DNA from: Microcella alkaliphila
GTDB taxonomy: Bacteria; Actinomycetota; Actinomycetes; Actinomycetales; Microbacteriaceae
Direction: 5' to 3'
NCBI RefSeq assembly: GCF_002355395.1
Contig: NZ_AP017315.1
Span: 1,488,001-1,552,000, forward strand
Length of the DNA: 64,000 bases
This document shows positions 19,467 through 28,359 of this stretch, piece by piece (positions within the stretch are counted from its first letter, which is position 1; each line of letters opens with the position of its first letter). The notes beneath the pieces are model-generated. The model was not told where the DNA came from. It saw only the letters and a program-made list of their open reading frames with translations, and ran no database searches. Made by a program: the position numbers and the translations under genes.

Positions 19467-20351
19467 ATGTCGACCCCAGCCCCGCACGCCGCGCTGCTCG
19501 CCGCCGTTCCACGCCGCGAGCGAGCCGTTGAGGTGCTCGGCGCCCACACCCACCTTGTCGAATACGGTCCGGAGGATGCGGCGACCACCCTCGTCGTCGT
19601 GCACGGTTTCCGCGGCGACCATCACGGGCTGGAACCGGTGGTGGCGCGCCTTCCGCAGCTGCGCATCCTCGCCCCCGATCTGCCCGGATTCGGGCAGTCG
19701 GCGCCGTTCCTCGACCGCGCACACGACATCGACGGCTACGCAGCGTGGCTGGCCGCCTTCCTCGAGGCCGAGGGTCTCACCGGCCGCGCCGTGCTGCTCG
19801 GGCACTCGTTTGGCACGATCGTCGTGAGCGCTGCGGTGGCGGCGGGCACCCCGACACCCGCCGTGGTGCTCGTGAACCCGATCGGCGCCCCGGCGCTGTC
19901 GGGCCCGCGCGGCCTGCTCACCCGCGGAGCGGTCGCGTTCTACCGACTCGGCGCCGTGCTGCCCGAGAAGCCGGGTTTCGCCGTGCTGCGCAGCCGCCTC
20001 ATCACCCGCGTCATGAGCGTCACCATGGCGAAGACCCGCGATAAGGGCCTGCGCCGCTGGATCCACGCCGAGCACGACCGCTACTTCTCGGGGTTCGCGA
20101 ACCGCGACATGCTGCTGGAAGCGTTCCGCGCATCCGTGTCGCACGACGTGTCTGAGTTCGCCGAGCGCGTCACTCCGCGCACGCTGCTGGTGGCGGCACG
20201 CCGCGACGACATCACGCCGATCGAGGTGCAGCGGCGCCTCGTGACGCGATTCCCGGATGCGCGTCTCGTCGAGGTCGCGGACGTCGGGCACCTGATTCAC
20301 TACGAAAAGCCGGCCGAGGCGGCCGCCGCGATCGCGGAGTTTCTCGCGTGA
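19467..20351 (+). CDS. Alpha/beta hydrolase
   Basis: A 294-residue alpha/beta-fold hydrolase. It has VVHGFRGDHHG (oxyanion HG) near residue 45, the nucleophile elbow GHSFGT near residue 112, an Asp in the RRDDITPIE segment and the catalytic His in VGHLIHYE near the end. Substrate unknown. It overlaps the downstream glycosyltransferase by GTGA, suggesting a shared task, perhaps in cell envelope or glycolipid metabolism, which is inference. Confidence 0.85.
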   Translation: MSTPAPHAALLAAVPRRERAVEVLGAHTHLVEYGPEDAATTLVVVHGFRGDHHGLEPVVARLPQLRILAPDLPGFGQSAPFLDRAHDIDGYAAWLAAFLEAEGLTGRAVLLGHSFGTIVVSAAVAAGTPTPAVVLVNPIGAPALSGPRGLLTRGAVAFYRLGAVLPEKPGFAVLRSRLITRVMSVTMAKTRDKGLRRWIHAEHDRYFSGFANRDMLLEAFRASVSHDVSEFAERVTPRTLLVAARRDDITPIEVQRRLVTRFPDARLVEVADVGHLIHYEKPAEAAAAIAEFLA

Positions 20352-21427
20352 GGGTCGCCGTCGACTGCCGCTACACCCGGCTCGAACGGCACGACGGCAT
20401 CAGCCGCTTCACGGCGTCCCTGACGGCCGCGCTGGCCCGGCGCCTCGGGCCCGACGACGAGCTCGTGATGCTCGTGAGCGACGAGCGTCAGCTGACGATG
20501 CTGCCCGAACTGCCGCACACACTCATCTCGAGCCCGACGAGCGCGCGCGAACCCCTGGTCGCCCTGCAGGTCAACCGGCTCGCCCCCGATGTCGTGTTCA
20601 GCCCCATGCAGACGATGGGCGCGTTCGGCCGCCGCTACCCGCTCGCACTCACCGTGCACGACCTCATCTACTACACGCACCGCACGCCGCCGCGCGATCT
20701 GCCCGCGCCCGTGCGCCTGCTCTGGCGGCTCTACCACCTCGCGTGGTGGCCGCAGCGGCTGCTGCTCAATCGGGCGGATGCGGTGGTCACGGTCTCCGAG
20801 ACCACGCGCGCCCTCATCGCGCGGCACCGGCTGACGCGGCGCCCCGTCACGGTCGTGCCGAACGCGGCCGATGCTGTGCCTGCGCGGGAACGCACGCGGC
20901 CGGACGGCGTCGAGCTCGTCTACATGGGCTCATTCATGCCGTACAAGGGGGTCGACACGCTCGTGGCGGCGCTGCATCACCTGCCGGGCGCGCGCCTGCA
21001 CCTGCTGAGCCGCATCCCTGCCGCCGAACGCGATCGGCTCACCGCCGCGGCGCCCGCCGGCTCGCTCGTGGTGCACGACGGAGTCGATGACACGGAGTAC
21101 GCTGCCCTTCTCGACCGGGCCACTGCGCTCGTGCACGCCTCGCGCGAGGAGGGCTTCGGCATTCCGCTCGTCGAGGCGATGGGGCGCGGAACGCCGATCG
21201 TGGTCGCCGACACGGCGATCTTCCGCGAGATCGGCGGCCAGACCGCCCTGTACTTTCCGGTCGACGACGCCGAGGAGCTGGCCGCAGCCGTACGCCGGCT
21301 GACCCAGCCGGGGGAGTGGGAGAGACGCAGCGCCGCTGCTCCCCCCGAGGCGGCGCGCTTCGACTGGGATGCGAGTGCGGCCGTGCTCGAAAAGCTTCTG
21401 CGAGAAATGGCTGCGTCGCGCCGCTAG
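20348..21427 (+). CDS. Glycosyltransferase family 4 protein
   Basis: A 359-residue GT-B glycosyltransferase. The N-terminal VDCRYTRLERHDGISRF segment and LTVHDLIYY are typical of GT4 mannosyl/glucosyl transferases; the C-terminal half has the phosphate-binding YMGSFMPYKG and the E-x7-E motif in EEGFGIPLVEAMGRG. GTG start overlaps the hydrolase stop (GTGA), so translation is coupled. Acceptor unknown. Confidence 0.88.
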   Translation: MRVAVDCRYTRLERHDGISRFTASLTAALARRLGPDDELVMLVSDERQLTMLPELPHTLISSPTSAREPLVALQVNRLAPDVVFSPMQTMGAFGRRYPLALTVHDLIYYTHRTPPRDLPAPVRLLWRLYHLAWWPQRLLLNRADAVVTVSETTRALIARHRLTRRPVTVVPNAADAVPARERTRPDGVELVYMGSFMPYKGVDTLVAALHHLPGARLHLLSRIPAAERDRLTAAAPAGSLVVHDGVDDTEYAALLDRATALVHASREEGFGIPLVEAMGRGTPIVVADTAIFREIGGQTALYFPVDDAEELAAAVRRLTQPGEWERRSAAAPPEAARFDWDASAAVLEKLLREMAASRR

Positions 21428-21439
21428 CGGCCGCGATGA

Positions 21440-21907
21440 CTACGACGAGGGGTCGACGGCGTCGAGCACGATGATCGCGTCTTCGCCGGTCAGGCAGAAA
21501 CCCGCGGTCGCGGCCCAATAGCCGTCCGGTCCTTCAATGGCGAAGAGGTCGTCTATCGGCATGAGCGTTGCCGGGCCCGCGACGGGGTCTCCCGACTCGA
21601 TCTGCTCGCCGTCGGGCGTGATGACGACATCGCCCTCCATGCGGAAGCCCGCGGGCCAGATCACGAAGCGATCGCGGCCCGCCGCGCTCAGGCGAAAGCA
21701 CCCCTCGTCGCCGACGATGAGGCGCGCGTCAACGTCGATCGCATCGCCGGTGTACGACTCGCCGGGCAACTGAACGGGGAGGCCGGGCCCGCCGAGCGTG
21801 TCGTCCGCGGCGACCGTGGAGCAGGCGGCGAGGTGCGGGGCAATCAGGGCGAGGGCGACGAGTGTCCCCGCGCGAGCCACGGTGCGACGTGCGGTGGTGC
21901 GGGCCAT
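21440..21907 (-). CDS. Putative lipoprotein
   Basis: A 155-residue exported lipoprotein. A basic N terminus and hydrophobic stretch end in the lipobox LAAC, placing the acylated Cys near residue 29. The mature part contains two further Cys (EGCFRLS and AGFCLTGE) that could form a disulfide outside the cell. I do not recognise the family. Convergent with the glycosyltransferase, 12 bases between stops. Confidence 0.72.
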   Translation of the reverse strand: MARTTARRTVARAGTLVALALIAPHLAACSTVAADDTLGGPGLPVQLPGESYTGDAIDVDARLIVGDEGCFRLSAAGRDRFVIWPAGFRMEGDVVITPDGEQIESGDPVAGPATLMPIDDLFAIEGPDGYWAATAGFCLTGEDAIIVLDAVDPSS

Positions 21908-21994
21908 GGCTGACTGTACTGCGCTACGCCCGCGGTCTGCGAGTAGACGCCGCCGCTACGCCCAGCTATGTCACGACTAGCTCCGGTTACTCCG

Positions 21995-22477
21995 CTAAGA
22001 CCTCGGGTCGCCGTCGTCGCCGTTGCCGTTGCCGTCGTCGTTGTTCTCGCCGGCACCGTCGGTCCGTGCATCCGTCGGCTGGAGCGGCAGGATGCGCGGG
22101 AAGATGACGAGCAGCACGAGGCCGACGAGGGTTGCCACCACCGCGCCGCTGGGGTGCTCGAAGAACACGGAGTACATCGCCGCGAGCGCGATGACGACGG
22201 AGACTGAGCCGAGGATGTGCGCCAGCGGGCGCGGTGCGCCCAGTACGACGGCGGCACGGACAAGAACATCGTCCAGAACGGAGACAACGTACAGTGCGGG
22301 GAAGATCCACCGGAAGTGCAGGAGCGCCCAGCCTGAGCTGATGCGCAGGTCGCCCGTGCCCGGCGCGAGCGCCGTCACGACGACTCCCGCGAGCAGCGGC
22401 AGAGAGACGAAGGCGATCGCGCCGACGAGAAGCAGCGGCACGACGACCCAACCAACGCGGCGATCCTGCGGGATCAT
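21995..22477 (-). CDS. Small membrane protein of unknown function
   Basis: A 160-residue protein with four hydrophobic helices and an acidic, Asn/Asp/Gly-rich tail (NNDDGNGNGDDGD). The ATG at 22477 begins MIPQDRRVGW followed directly by helix 1; an in-frame extension upstream is antisense-like and Arg/Ser-rich. No family recognised. It lies 22 bases after the ybaK stop and may be the end of the phosphatase-ybaK operon. Confidence 0.65.
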   Translation of the reverse strand: MIPQDRRVGWVVVPLLLVGAIAFVSLPLLAGVVVTALAPGTGDLRISSGWALLHFRWIFPALYVVSVLDDVLVRAAVVLGAPRPLAHILGSVSVVIALAAMYSVFFEHPSGAVVATLVGLVLLVIFPRILPLQPTDARTDGAGENNDDGNGNGDDGDPRS

Positions 22478-22499
22478 GGCGGACGCGCGGGACGGGCCT

Positions 22500-22991
22500 C
22501 TAGGACGAGACGGCCGCCACGCGGCCGCCCGACCACTCGATGAGCTGGGCCGGGGTGAGCGAGAAGTTGTCGTAGGCACTGCCTGCCGCCGCCCACAGCA
22601 CGTCGAACCGGTCGAACGAGGCGTCGATCCAGGTGGGCACGGGATGCGGGTGGCCGATGGGCGGAACGCCCCCGATCGAGAAGCCGGTCGCCGATTTCAC
22701 CGTGCGCGCATCCGCCTTCTCGATGCGCGCCCCGGTCGCCTGCGCGAGCAGGGCGAGGTCGGCGCGTCGGTCGCCGGGCACGAGCACGAGAATCGGCTCG
22801 GCCACCTCGTGGCCCGCGTCGGCACCGTCCCGGACGGCAACGAACACGAGCGACTTCACGATCTGTCCCTCGGCGACGCCGAGCACCGCAGCCGCCTCGG
22901 CCGCCGTGTGCGTCGAGTCGGGCATGCGGCGCACGTCGAGGTCGAGGTGCACGGTGGCGGCGCGGAAGCGCTCGAGGCCGGAGGGAGCCAT
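22500..22991 (-). CDS. YbaK/EbsC-family aminoacyl-tRNA deacylase
   Basis: A 163-residue YbaK/ProX-domain protein, a class that removes mischarged amino acids from tRNA. It has the conserved Lys in QIVKSLVF (near residue 45), the GDRRADL segment, and SIGGVPPIGHP with the substrate-binding loop. The start shares one base with the stop of the histidine phosphatase (TGATG). Which mischarged tRNA it edits cannot be told. Confidence 0.9.
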   Translation of the reverse strand: MAPSGLERFRAATVHLDLDVRRMPDSTHTAAEAAAVLGVAEGQIVKSLVFVAVRDGADAGHEVAEPILVLVPGDRRADLALLAQATGARIEKADARTVKSATGFSIGGVPPIGHPHPVPTWIDASFDRFDVLWAAAGSAYDNFSLTPAQLIEWSGGRVAAVSS

Positions 22992-23632
22992 CAGCCCTCC
23001 TCGCGCTCGCTCTCGCGGTGAGCGAGAGGGTTTTGCTCGTCGTAGTCGTCGGCGTACGGGAAGATTGATTGCTCGTCGAGCGGGTCGTTGAACAGCACGA
23101 GCTCGAGCCCGCCATCGGCGTGCTGGAACGAGTGGATCGAGCCGTTGGTGATCGGCTCGCGGTGCCGCCCCGGTGCCACGGTCTCGAGCACGCTGCGAAT
23201 GACGCCGCCATGCGCGACGACGATGATCGCCTCGCCGGGGTGCGCATCCGCCAATTGGTGCAGGCCTGCAATGACGCGGTCGGCCACGGCCTCGCGGGCC
23301 TCGAGGCCGGGAACCTTAACGCCCTCAGGAAACCGCGCATCCAGTTCGATCCCAGTGAGACCCTCGGCCTCGCCGTAGTTGCGCTCAACGAACGCCGCAT
23401 CGTGCTCGATATCGCCGAAGCCGATCTCACGGGCGATGATCTGCGCGGTCTCGGATGCGCGCGACAGGGGAGAGGCGACGATGCGACTCCAGGCGCGCCC
23501 GGCCAGCAGCCGCCCAGCGGCCGCCGCCTGCTCGCGGCCCAGATCGTTCAGTGGGATGTCGGTCGCGCCCTGAATGCGGCGGGCGCGGTTCCAGTCGGTC
23601 TCTCCGTGGCGCACGAGCGCGAAGACGGTCAT
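22991..23632 (-). CDS. Histidine phosphatase family protein
   Basis: A 213-residue phosphoglycerate-mutase-like phosphatase. The catalytic RHGETDWN motif is at residues 8-15, with conserved Arg in SPLSRASETA, Glu in the NYGEAEG segment, and the second catalytic His in VVAHGGVIRS. The ATG at 23632 gives the standard MTVFALVRHGE start; a longer in-frame reading is Arg-rich and lacks a ribosome site. The 2-histidine phosphatase family is broad, so the substrate is unknown. Confidence 0.9.
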   Translation of the reverse strand: MTVFALVRHGETDWNRARRIQGATDIPLNDLGREQAAAAGRLLAGRAWSRIVASPLSRASETAQIIAREIGFGDIEHDAAFVERNYGEAEGLTGIELDARFPEGVKVPGLEAREAVADRVIAGLHQLADAHPGEAIIVVAHGGVIRSVLETVAPGRHREPITNGSIHSFQHADGGLELVLFNDPLDEQSIFPYADDYDEQNPLAHRESEREEG

Positions 23633-23669
23633 CGGTCCTTTCCGCGCGGCCGGATCTCGGCGGCGCCGG

Positions 23670-24524
23670 TCAGGCGAGGAGCGCGTCGCCGAGGAGCGCG
23701 AGCGTCTCCGAAGTGCCCGCGTCGATCTTAATGGCCGCGCGCGCATCGGCCTTGGTTACTCCACGGTTCACGATGACGACGGGGATGCGCCGCTTCTGCG
23801 CGAGTCCCACGAGGCGTACGCCCGAGTTCACGACGAGAGAGGACCCCAGCACCACGAGCGCGTCGGCGCGGGCGACGATGCTGCGCGCCTCCTCAAACTT
23901 CACGGGCGGCACGAACTCGCCGAAGAACACGATGTCGGGCTTCAGGGTGCCGCCGCAGACCGTGCACTCGGGGATCGCGAAACGCGACACGTCGTCAACC
24001 TCAGCGTCGCCGTCGGGGTTGATGCGGCTGGCCGCCGACTCGTCGAACCACGGGTTCAGCGCGCTGATGCGCTCCGCGACCGCGTCGCGCGAGAAAGCCT
24101 GACCGCAGTGCAGACACACCACGCGATCCATCGAGCCGTGCAGGTCGACGACACGCTGGGAACCGGCGCGCACGTGCAGACCGTCCACGTTTTGGGTGAC
24201 CACGCCGGTGACGAGACCGGCGTGTTCGAGCTCGGCGAGCATCCGATGACCGGAATTCGGGCGGGAGGTCGCAAATCGCGACCAGCCGAGGTGACTGCCC
24301 GCCCAGTAGCGCTTGCGGTACGGCTCGTCGGCGAGGAACTGGCTGAAGGTCATCGGCGTGCGCACGGGGGCGCCGGCACCGCGATAGTCGGGGATGCCCG
24401 AGTCGGTGCTCACGCCCGCACCCGTCAAGACGGCCATGCGGCGGCCCTTCAGCAGCTCGGTGGCGCGGGAAAGCTCAGCGAGGGCCTCGTCGCCGAGGGC
24501 GAGGGCGGGTGCGGTGCTCGTCAC
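23670..24524 (-). CDS. Sir2-family NAD-dependent protein deacylase
   Basis: A 284-residue sirtuin. It has [15 protein letters not shown] (NAD site) near residue 38, TQNVDGLH with the catalytic His in DLHGS nearby, and two zinc-binding pairs CLHC and CTVC. The GS(S)LVVNSG segment completes the Rossmann site. The short C-terminal region resembles the class II/IV bacterial sirtuins. Start is GTG at 24524. Confidence 0.92.
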   Translation of the reverse strand: MTSTAPALALGDEALAELSRATELLKGRRMAVLTGAGVSTDSGIPDYRGAGAPVRTPMTFSQFLADEPYRKRYWAGSHLGWSRFATSRPNSGHRMLAELEHAGLVTGVVTQNVDGLHVRAGSQRVVDLHGSMDRVVCLHCGQAFSRDAVAERISALNPWFDESAASRINPDGDAEVDDVSRFAIPECTVCGGTLKPDIVFFGEFVPPVKFEEARSIVARADALVVLGSSLVVNSGVRLVGLAQKRRIPVVIVNRGVTKADARAAIKIDAGTSETLALLGDALLA

Positions 24525-24647
24525 GGGTACTCCGAATCGCGCGGATGCTCGTCAGCGTAAACGCGTTCGGTTTCGGATATGTTTCCCGAGGCTGATTGCC
24601 AGGTCATGACGGCCCGACTCGCCGGATGCGCAGGGCGGAGGACATAG

Positions 24648-25460
24648 ATGGGGGATGGGGTGGACGTTCGCGAATTCACGACCCTCGACGACCCGGCGCT
24701 CGACGACTTCGCGCGGCTCACCGACGTGGCGCTGCGCCGGGCGATTGAGCCCGAGGGTGGGCTGTACCTCGCCGAATCACTCACCGTGATCGGGCGGGCG
24801 CTGGCCGCCGGGCACCAGCCGCGCAGCGTGCTCACCTCGGAGCGCTGGCTGCCCGAGCTTTCGCGGTTACTAGAGGGCCACGACGTGCCCGTGTACGTGG
24901 GGGCGCCGGCGCTGCTCGAAGAACTCACCGGGTACCACCTGCACCGCGGGGCGCTCGCCAGCATGCACCGGCCCGCGCTGCCAGACCCTGCGGAGTTGTT
25001 GCGCGACGCCCGCCGCGTCGTCGTCATCGAAAACGTCGTCGACCACACGAACATCGGGGCGATCTTCCGCTCGGTCGCGGGCCTCGGCGCCGACGCCGTC
25101 TTTGTGACCGCCGATGCCGCCGACCCGCTCTACCGTCGCAGCGTCCGCGTGTCGATGGGCACGGTGCTGCAGGTGCCGTGGACCCGTCTGCCCGAATGGG
25201 ATGCGGCACGCGCGCTGTTCACGGAGGCTGGCTTCCAGCTTGTCGCCCTCGCGCTCGCCGACGACGCCGTCGGTCTGCGGGAGTACGCGGCCGCGGCGCC
25301 GGAGCGAGTCGCGGTCGTCGTGGGGTCGGAAGGTGATGGCTTGTCCCGGCGCGCGCTGGCCGCCGCCAACACGGTCGTCACGATCCCCATGGGGCACGGG
25401 GTCGACTCGCTGAACGTGGCAGCCGCTGCCGCCGTGGCGCTCTATGCGCTGCAGGTCTAG
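24648..25460 (+). CDS. SpoU/TrmH-family RNA 2'-O-methyltransferase
   Basis: A 270-residue SPOUT methyltransferase. An N-terminal substrate-binding part (residues about 15-110, with LYLAESLTVIGRAL) precedes the SpoU domain with the three motifs: VIENVVDHTNIGAIFR, VVGSEGDGLSRRAL, and IPMGHGVDSLNVAAAAAVALY, which form the knotted SAM site. GGAGGAC lies just before the ATG at 24648. It marks the right edge of the conserved backbone before the insertion-sequence region. Confidence 0.92.
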   Translation: MGDGVDVREFTTLDDPALDDFARLTDVALRRAIEPEGGLYLAESLTVIGRALAAGHQPRSVLTSERWLPELSRLLEGHDVPVYVGAPALLEELTGYHLHRGALASMHRPALPDPAELLRDARRVVVIENVVDHTNIGAIFRSVAGLGADAVFVTADAADPLYRRSVRVSMGTVLQVPWTRLPEWDAARALFTEAGFQLVALALADDAVGLREYAAAAPERVAVVVGSEGDGLSRRALAAANTVVTIPMGHGVDSLNVAAAAAVALYALQV

Positions 25461-25852
25461 GTGTCCCCTTTCTGGCTCTTGTTGACATGAGGATGGAACT
25501 CCGGGCCGGGTAGAGCTGTCAAGGTTGTCTCTCGTGCGGCGAATATTCATTTCTCACGGTGAAGCCCGGCTGACGCCTGTCGGCAGGTCGATCTCGGTCC
25601 AACGCAGTGTGGCAGGGCGTCTGGTGGGGGAGCCACACCGGGATGAGAACCTCGCGCACCACAGCGTGGAAGTGGTGGCGCAGGTTTCATCAGGCCGGTG
25701 TAGCGGTTCTGTTCGACTGGCCAAGTGTCGTCGGCAACTACACACACCGTGCTCGTGCCTGCGAGGGAGCGCCAGTGCTCATCGCGCGCAAGTCGGGCAA
25801 GCGTTTCTCAATCAAATTGGCCCTGCAGATCAGGCTTCCCGCTTCGACCGTG
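25461..25852 (+). pseudogene. 5' part of a decayed IS481-type transposase
   Basis: The part before 25546 looks like untranslated IS sequence. From about 25546, fragments in shifted frames match an IS481-family helix-turn-helix transposase: HGEARLTPVGR, then TSRTTAWKWWRRFHQAGVA and later LPASTV. Several indels break the frame. The copy is interrupted at 25852 by the IS256 element; its next codons resume at 27266 as VRVLAGQG, so the two pieces were one gene. Confidence 0.75.
25845..25852. repeat. Left copy of 8-bp target site duplication
   Basis: CGACCGTG lies directly outside the left inverted repeat of the IS256-family element and is identical to 27258-27265. Eight bases is the usual duplication for this family. 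Confidence 0.88.
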
Positions 25853-25883
25853 GGTGACGTCCCTCTGAGTGGTGGAGTTTCTC
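25853..25883 (+). repeat. Left terminal inverted repeat of the IS256 element
   Basis: Begins GGTGACGTCCC and matches the inverted sequence at 27228-27257 over most of about 30 bases (GTGGTG and TTCTC are also shared). Confidence 0.82.
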
Positions 25884-25911
25884 AACACCGTGCGGGATCA
25901 GCTTTTGGTGA

Positions 25912-27135
25912 TTATGCCGCGTTCAGTTCCGGGATCGCCACCTCCTGTTCTGTTGCGTTGAGGAGTTTCATGGAGTGTTCGCTGAAGTAGCGGCGGTCGG
26001 CGCCGTCCCATTCGTCGTGTTGCTCGATCAACACGTGCCCGGCCAGGCGCAGTAGCGCGGCAGGGTTCGGGAAGGTGCCCACGACATCGGTGCGGCGTTT
26101 GATCTCTTTGTTGACCCGCTCCAGTGGGTTGGTGGACCAGATCTGTCGCCAGTGCGCGGTCGGGAACCCGGTGAAGGCGAGCAGGTCCTCGCGCGCGGTC
26201 TCGAGCATGTCGGCGATCTTGGGGTGGGAGCGGGTGAGCATGCGCGTGACTTCGTCGAACTGGGTGTTCACGTGCTCGGCGTCGGGTTGGGCGAAGATCG
26301 TGCGGATAATCGAGGCAACCATGGGGCCTGCAGTCTTGGGCACGTTCGCCAACACGTTGCGCATGAAGTGGACCCGGCATCGCTGCCAGGACGAGCCGTG
26401 GAACACGGTCTCGATCGCGGCAATCAAACCCGTGTGGGCGTCGGAGATGACCAGCTTCACCCCGGCAAGCCCACGAGCCTTCAACGAACGCAGGAACGTG
26501 GTCCAGAACGGTTGCGATTCGGTGTCTCCCACCTCGAAACCGAGCACTTCCCTGCGCCCGTCGGCGGCGATGCCGACCGCGACGACGACGGCTTGGGAGA
26601 CCACCCGCCGGCCGACGCGGGCTTTGCAATAGGTCGCGTCGAGAAACACGTATGGGTAGGCCTGGTCGGCCAGTGGCCGGTCTCGGAACGCGGCGACGTC
26701 CTCGTCCAGGTTCGAACAGATCCGCGACACCTCGCTCTTGGAGATGCCGGTGTCAGCGCCGAGCGCTTTCACTAGATCGTCGACCTTGCGGGTCGAGACG
26801 CCGTGAACGTAGGCCTCCATCACGACCGCGAACAAGGCCTGATCGACTCGGCGGCGCCGCTCCAGCAGCGACGGGAAGAACGACCCCTGCCGCAGCTTCG
26901 GAACCCGCAACTCCAACTCGCCCGCAGTGGTCGCAAGGGTGCGCGGGCGGGTGCCGTTGCGTTGCGTGACACGATCCGGAGTGCGTTCGAACGGGGCGGC
27001 ACCGATGAACGCAGCCGCTTCGGCATCGATCAGCTCCTGATAGAGCGTCTCGGTCGCAACCCGGATTCGGTCGGTGACATCGGTGAGTTTAAGTTCCCCG
27101 AGCAACTCGAGGAGGGCAGACTGGTCAAGAGCCAT
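25912..27135 (-). CDS. IS256-family (Mutator-type) transposase
   Basis: A 407-residue DDE transposase. The N-terminal part has ERTPDRVTQRNGTRPR and the basic-hydrophobic DNA-binding stretch; then VSTRKVDDLVKALG. The catalytic acidic residues are the Asp in FLDATYCKAR, the Asp in VISDAHTGL, and a Glu in the ERVNKEIKRRTD region, which together with CRVHFMRN form the Mutator signature. It is full length and unbroken. Start ATG 27135, about 120 bases inside the right inverted repeat. Confidence 0.96.
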   Translation of the reverse strand: MALDQSALLELLGELKLTDVTDRIRVATETLYQELIDAEAAAFIGAAPFERTPDRVTQRNGTRPRTLATTAGELELRVPKLRQGSFFPSLLERRRRVDQALFAVVMEAYVHGVSTRKVDDLVKALGADTGISKSEVSRICSNLDEDVAAFRDRPLADQAYPYVFLDATYCKARVGRRVVSQAVVVAVGIAADGRREVLGFEVGDTESQPFWTTFLRSLKARGLAGVKLVISDAHTGLIAAIETVFHGSSWQRCRVHFMRNVLANVPKTAGPMVASIIRTIFAQPDAEHVNTQFDEVTRMLTRSHPKIADMLETAREDLLAFTGFPTAHWRQIWSTNPLERVNKEIKRRTDVVGTFPNPAALLRLAGHVLIEQHDEWDGADRRYFSEHSMKLLNATEQEVAIPELNAA

Positions 27136-27227
27136 CGTGCGTATGTGTCCTTTCGTGAGATTCCTAGACAGTTCTCCCTGACCATCGCACGATGGCTCAC
27201 CACGTCAACGACGCGACACTCGAGCCC

Positions 27228-27257
27228 GAGAATTACACCACCCCAGGGGACGTCACC
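27228..27257 (-). repeat. Right terminal inverted repeat of the IS256 element
   Basis: Inverse of the left repeat, ending ...GGGACGTCACC on the plus strand, immediately before the right target duplication. Confidence 0.82.
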
Positions 27258-27265
27258 CGACCGTG
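27258..27265. repeat. Right copy of 8-bp target site duplication
   Basis: CGACCGTG, identical to 25845-25852 on the other side of the element. Confidence 0.88.
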
Positions 27266-27930
27266 GTGCGCGTCTTGGCAGGCCAGGGCGCCTCTGCTTC
27301 ACGATGTTGATTCGATGAACAGCGGTGTCTCCTCCTTTTCGGCCATGCGCGAACCAGCGGGTGCAGCTGGATCACCCTCGGTGTTGCATGCAGACATCAA
27401 GAAGGTTGCCGGGATTCCTGACGGTGTCGGCGGACGGCGGGTTTATGGTCGAGGCGAATAGACGGGCGCGCGGTCGGTGATCACTACGTTCACGCTGCGA
27501 TCGATGAACACACGCGGGTCGTATTCACGCGCCGATCCGGTGATCAAGAAGACTCCACCGCGGCTGACTCATCAGATGCGCTCACGCGTCGCACTCCCAG
27601 CTTTGCATCACGATCCGCGCAGTGATCCGCTCCGTTGACTTGGCCCATCGCCGCTCAAGAAGCTGGGCCCCGGTCAACTCTGTTCCGCCGTTTCCGAACC
27701 TGGATTGACGAACATGCCGAGAGGCTTTAGCCAAACCCTCGCATCCGGAAGTGCACACGCGCCCCTCAAAACACGAACGACGTATGCATCGCGCCCTCGC
27801 CACGAAGCTGAACTGACACAACCTCGAACCAAAACGGCCCCACTTGAGCATCGAAGGCCGATGCCCCCTCGCCTGTGTTGGCAACGGCCACAGGCAGAAG
27901 ATCTGTAGCGCGTCAGACAACCCGCCGCCA
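27266..27930 (+). pseudogene. 3' part of the decayed IS481-type transposase
   Basis: Resumes the reading interrupted at 25852. Family-like fragments appear in order but in different frames: VRVLAGQG, then HADIKKVAGIPDGVGGRRVYGRG (the IS481 VDIKKL-x-IPDGG region with its Asp), DHYVHAAIDEHTRVVF, TNMPRGFSQTL (compare TNGKAERFIQTL) and EHRRP near 27850. Stops and indels lie between. The order and motifs support one ancient transposase; exact ends are uncertain. Confidence 0.7.
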
Positions 27931-28267
27931 GCTGATGTCGACAGCAACCGTCTCTTGGGCGACACCGTGATGTGCGCCTCCTGTTTACGCACCTGATTGC
28001 GCACGCGGTCGCGAAGGCACACTAGCCGTGCTGCGGTCGTCCCGCGAGCCGTGCCCGTGTGTCCCCGGACTATCCGCGCGATGCACCGGACAGCGGTTCA
28101 CAGTCTCCCTCGGGAGAGAAGTGCGCGCGCAAGTCTAGTGAGGCGCAGTGTGGGGCGCGGTCACGCAGCAATTCACCGAATGAGAACCAAAATCATATTT
28201 TCTCCACAGGGCCCGCAGGGCTGGACCGGAAAGGTATTGTTGACTCATGAACGAAGGGAGGGTTGTC
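27931..28267. other. Intergenic stretch between IS remnant and low-GC island
   Basis: No gene or RNA is recognisable here. Base composition stays high-GC to about 28150 and then becomes AT-richer (CCAAAATCATATTTT near 28187-28201), marking the left edge of the island. The last part probably carries the promoter for the 28-residue peptide. Confidence 0.6.
28172..28201 (+). promoter_or_regulatory. Possible promoter of the peptide operon
   Basis: TTCACC (28172-28177) and TATTTT (28196-28201) are separated by 18 bases, each matching four of six consensus positions. A start about 7 bases downstream would leave a leader of roughly 60 bases before the peptide. Tentative. Confidence 0.35.
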
Positions 28268-28354
28268 ATGGAAAAGCTGATTGAGCAGATCAAGAACGAA
28301 AAGCTCGCCGAGATTCGCGCAGTCGAGATGGATTGCTGCGCCGAAGTTACGTGA
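28268..28354 (+). CDS. 28-residue candidate precursor peptide with C-terminal Cys-Cys
   Basis: A small gene with ATG at 28268 preceded by GGGAGGG at 6 bases, a strong ribosome site that favours it over an in-frame ATG at 28247. The product begins MEKLIEQIKNEKLAEIRAVE, a charged amphipathic helix-like segment of about 20 residues, and ends Met-Asp-Cys-Cys-Ala-Glu-Val-Thr (C23, C24, T28). This leader-plus-short-core look, the hairpin immediately downstream, and the tight operon of an unusual protein, a PLP enzyme and an exporter resemble ribosomally made, modified peptide (RiPP) loci. No modification is proved. It could instead be a small regulatory or metal-binding peptide. Too short for most gene finders. 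Confidence 0.65.
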   Translation: MEKLIEQIKNEKLAEIRAVEMDCCAEVT

Positions 28355-28359
28355 TTCCT

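Larger units (their letters stand above)
25853..27257 (-). mobile_element. IS256-family insertion sequence, apparently intact
   Basis: A 1405-bp element. It contains one full-length transposase, imperfect terminal inverted repeats of about 30 bp starting GGTGACGTCCC, and identical 8-bp target duplications outside. Intact ends and duplication suggest a fairly recent, possibly still mobile, insertion. It landed inside an older, degraded IS481-type transposase gene. Confidence 0.92.

Noticed and set aside
27582..28022. 146-codon minus-strand frame in the IS relic
   Set aside because: Antisense to transposase-like fragments (TNMPRGFSQTL, EHRRP) and without family features.
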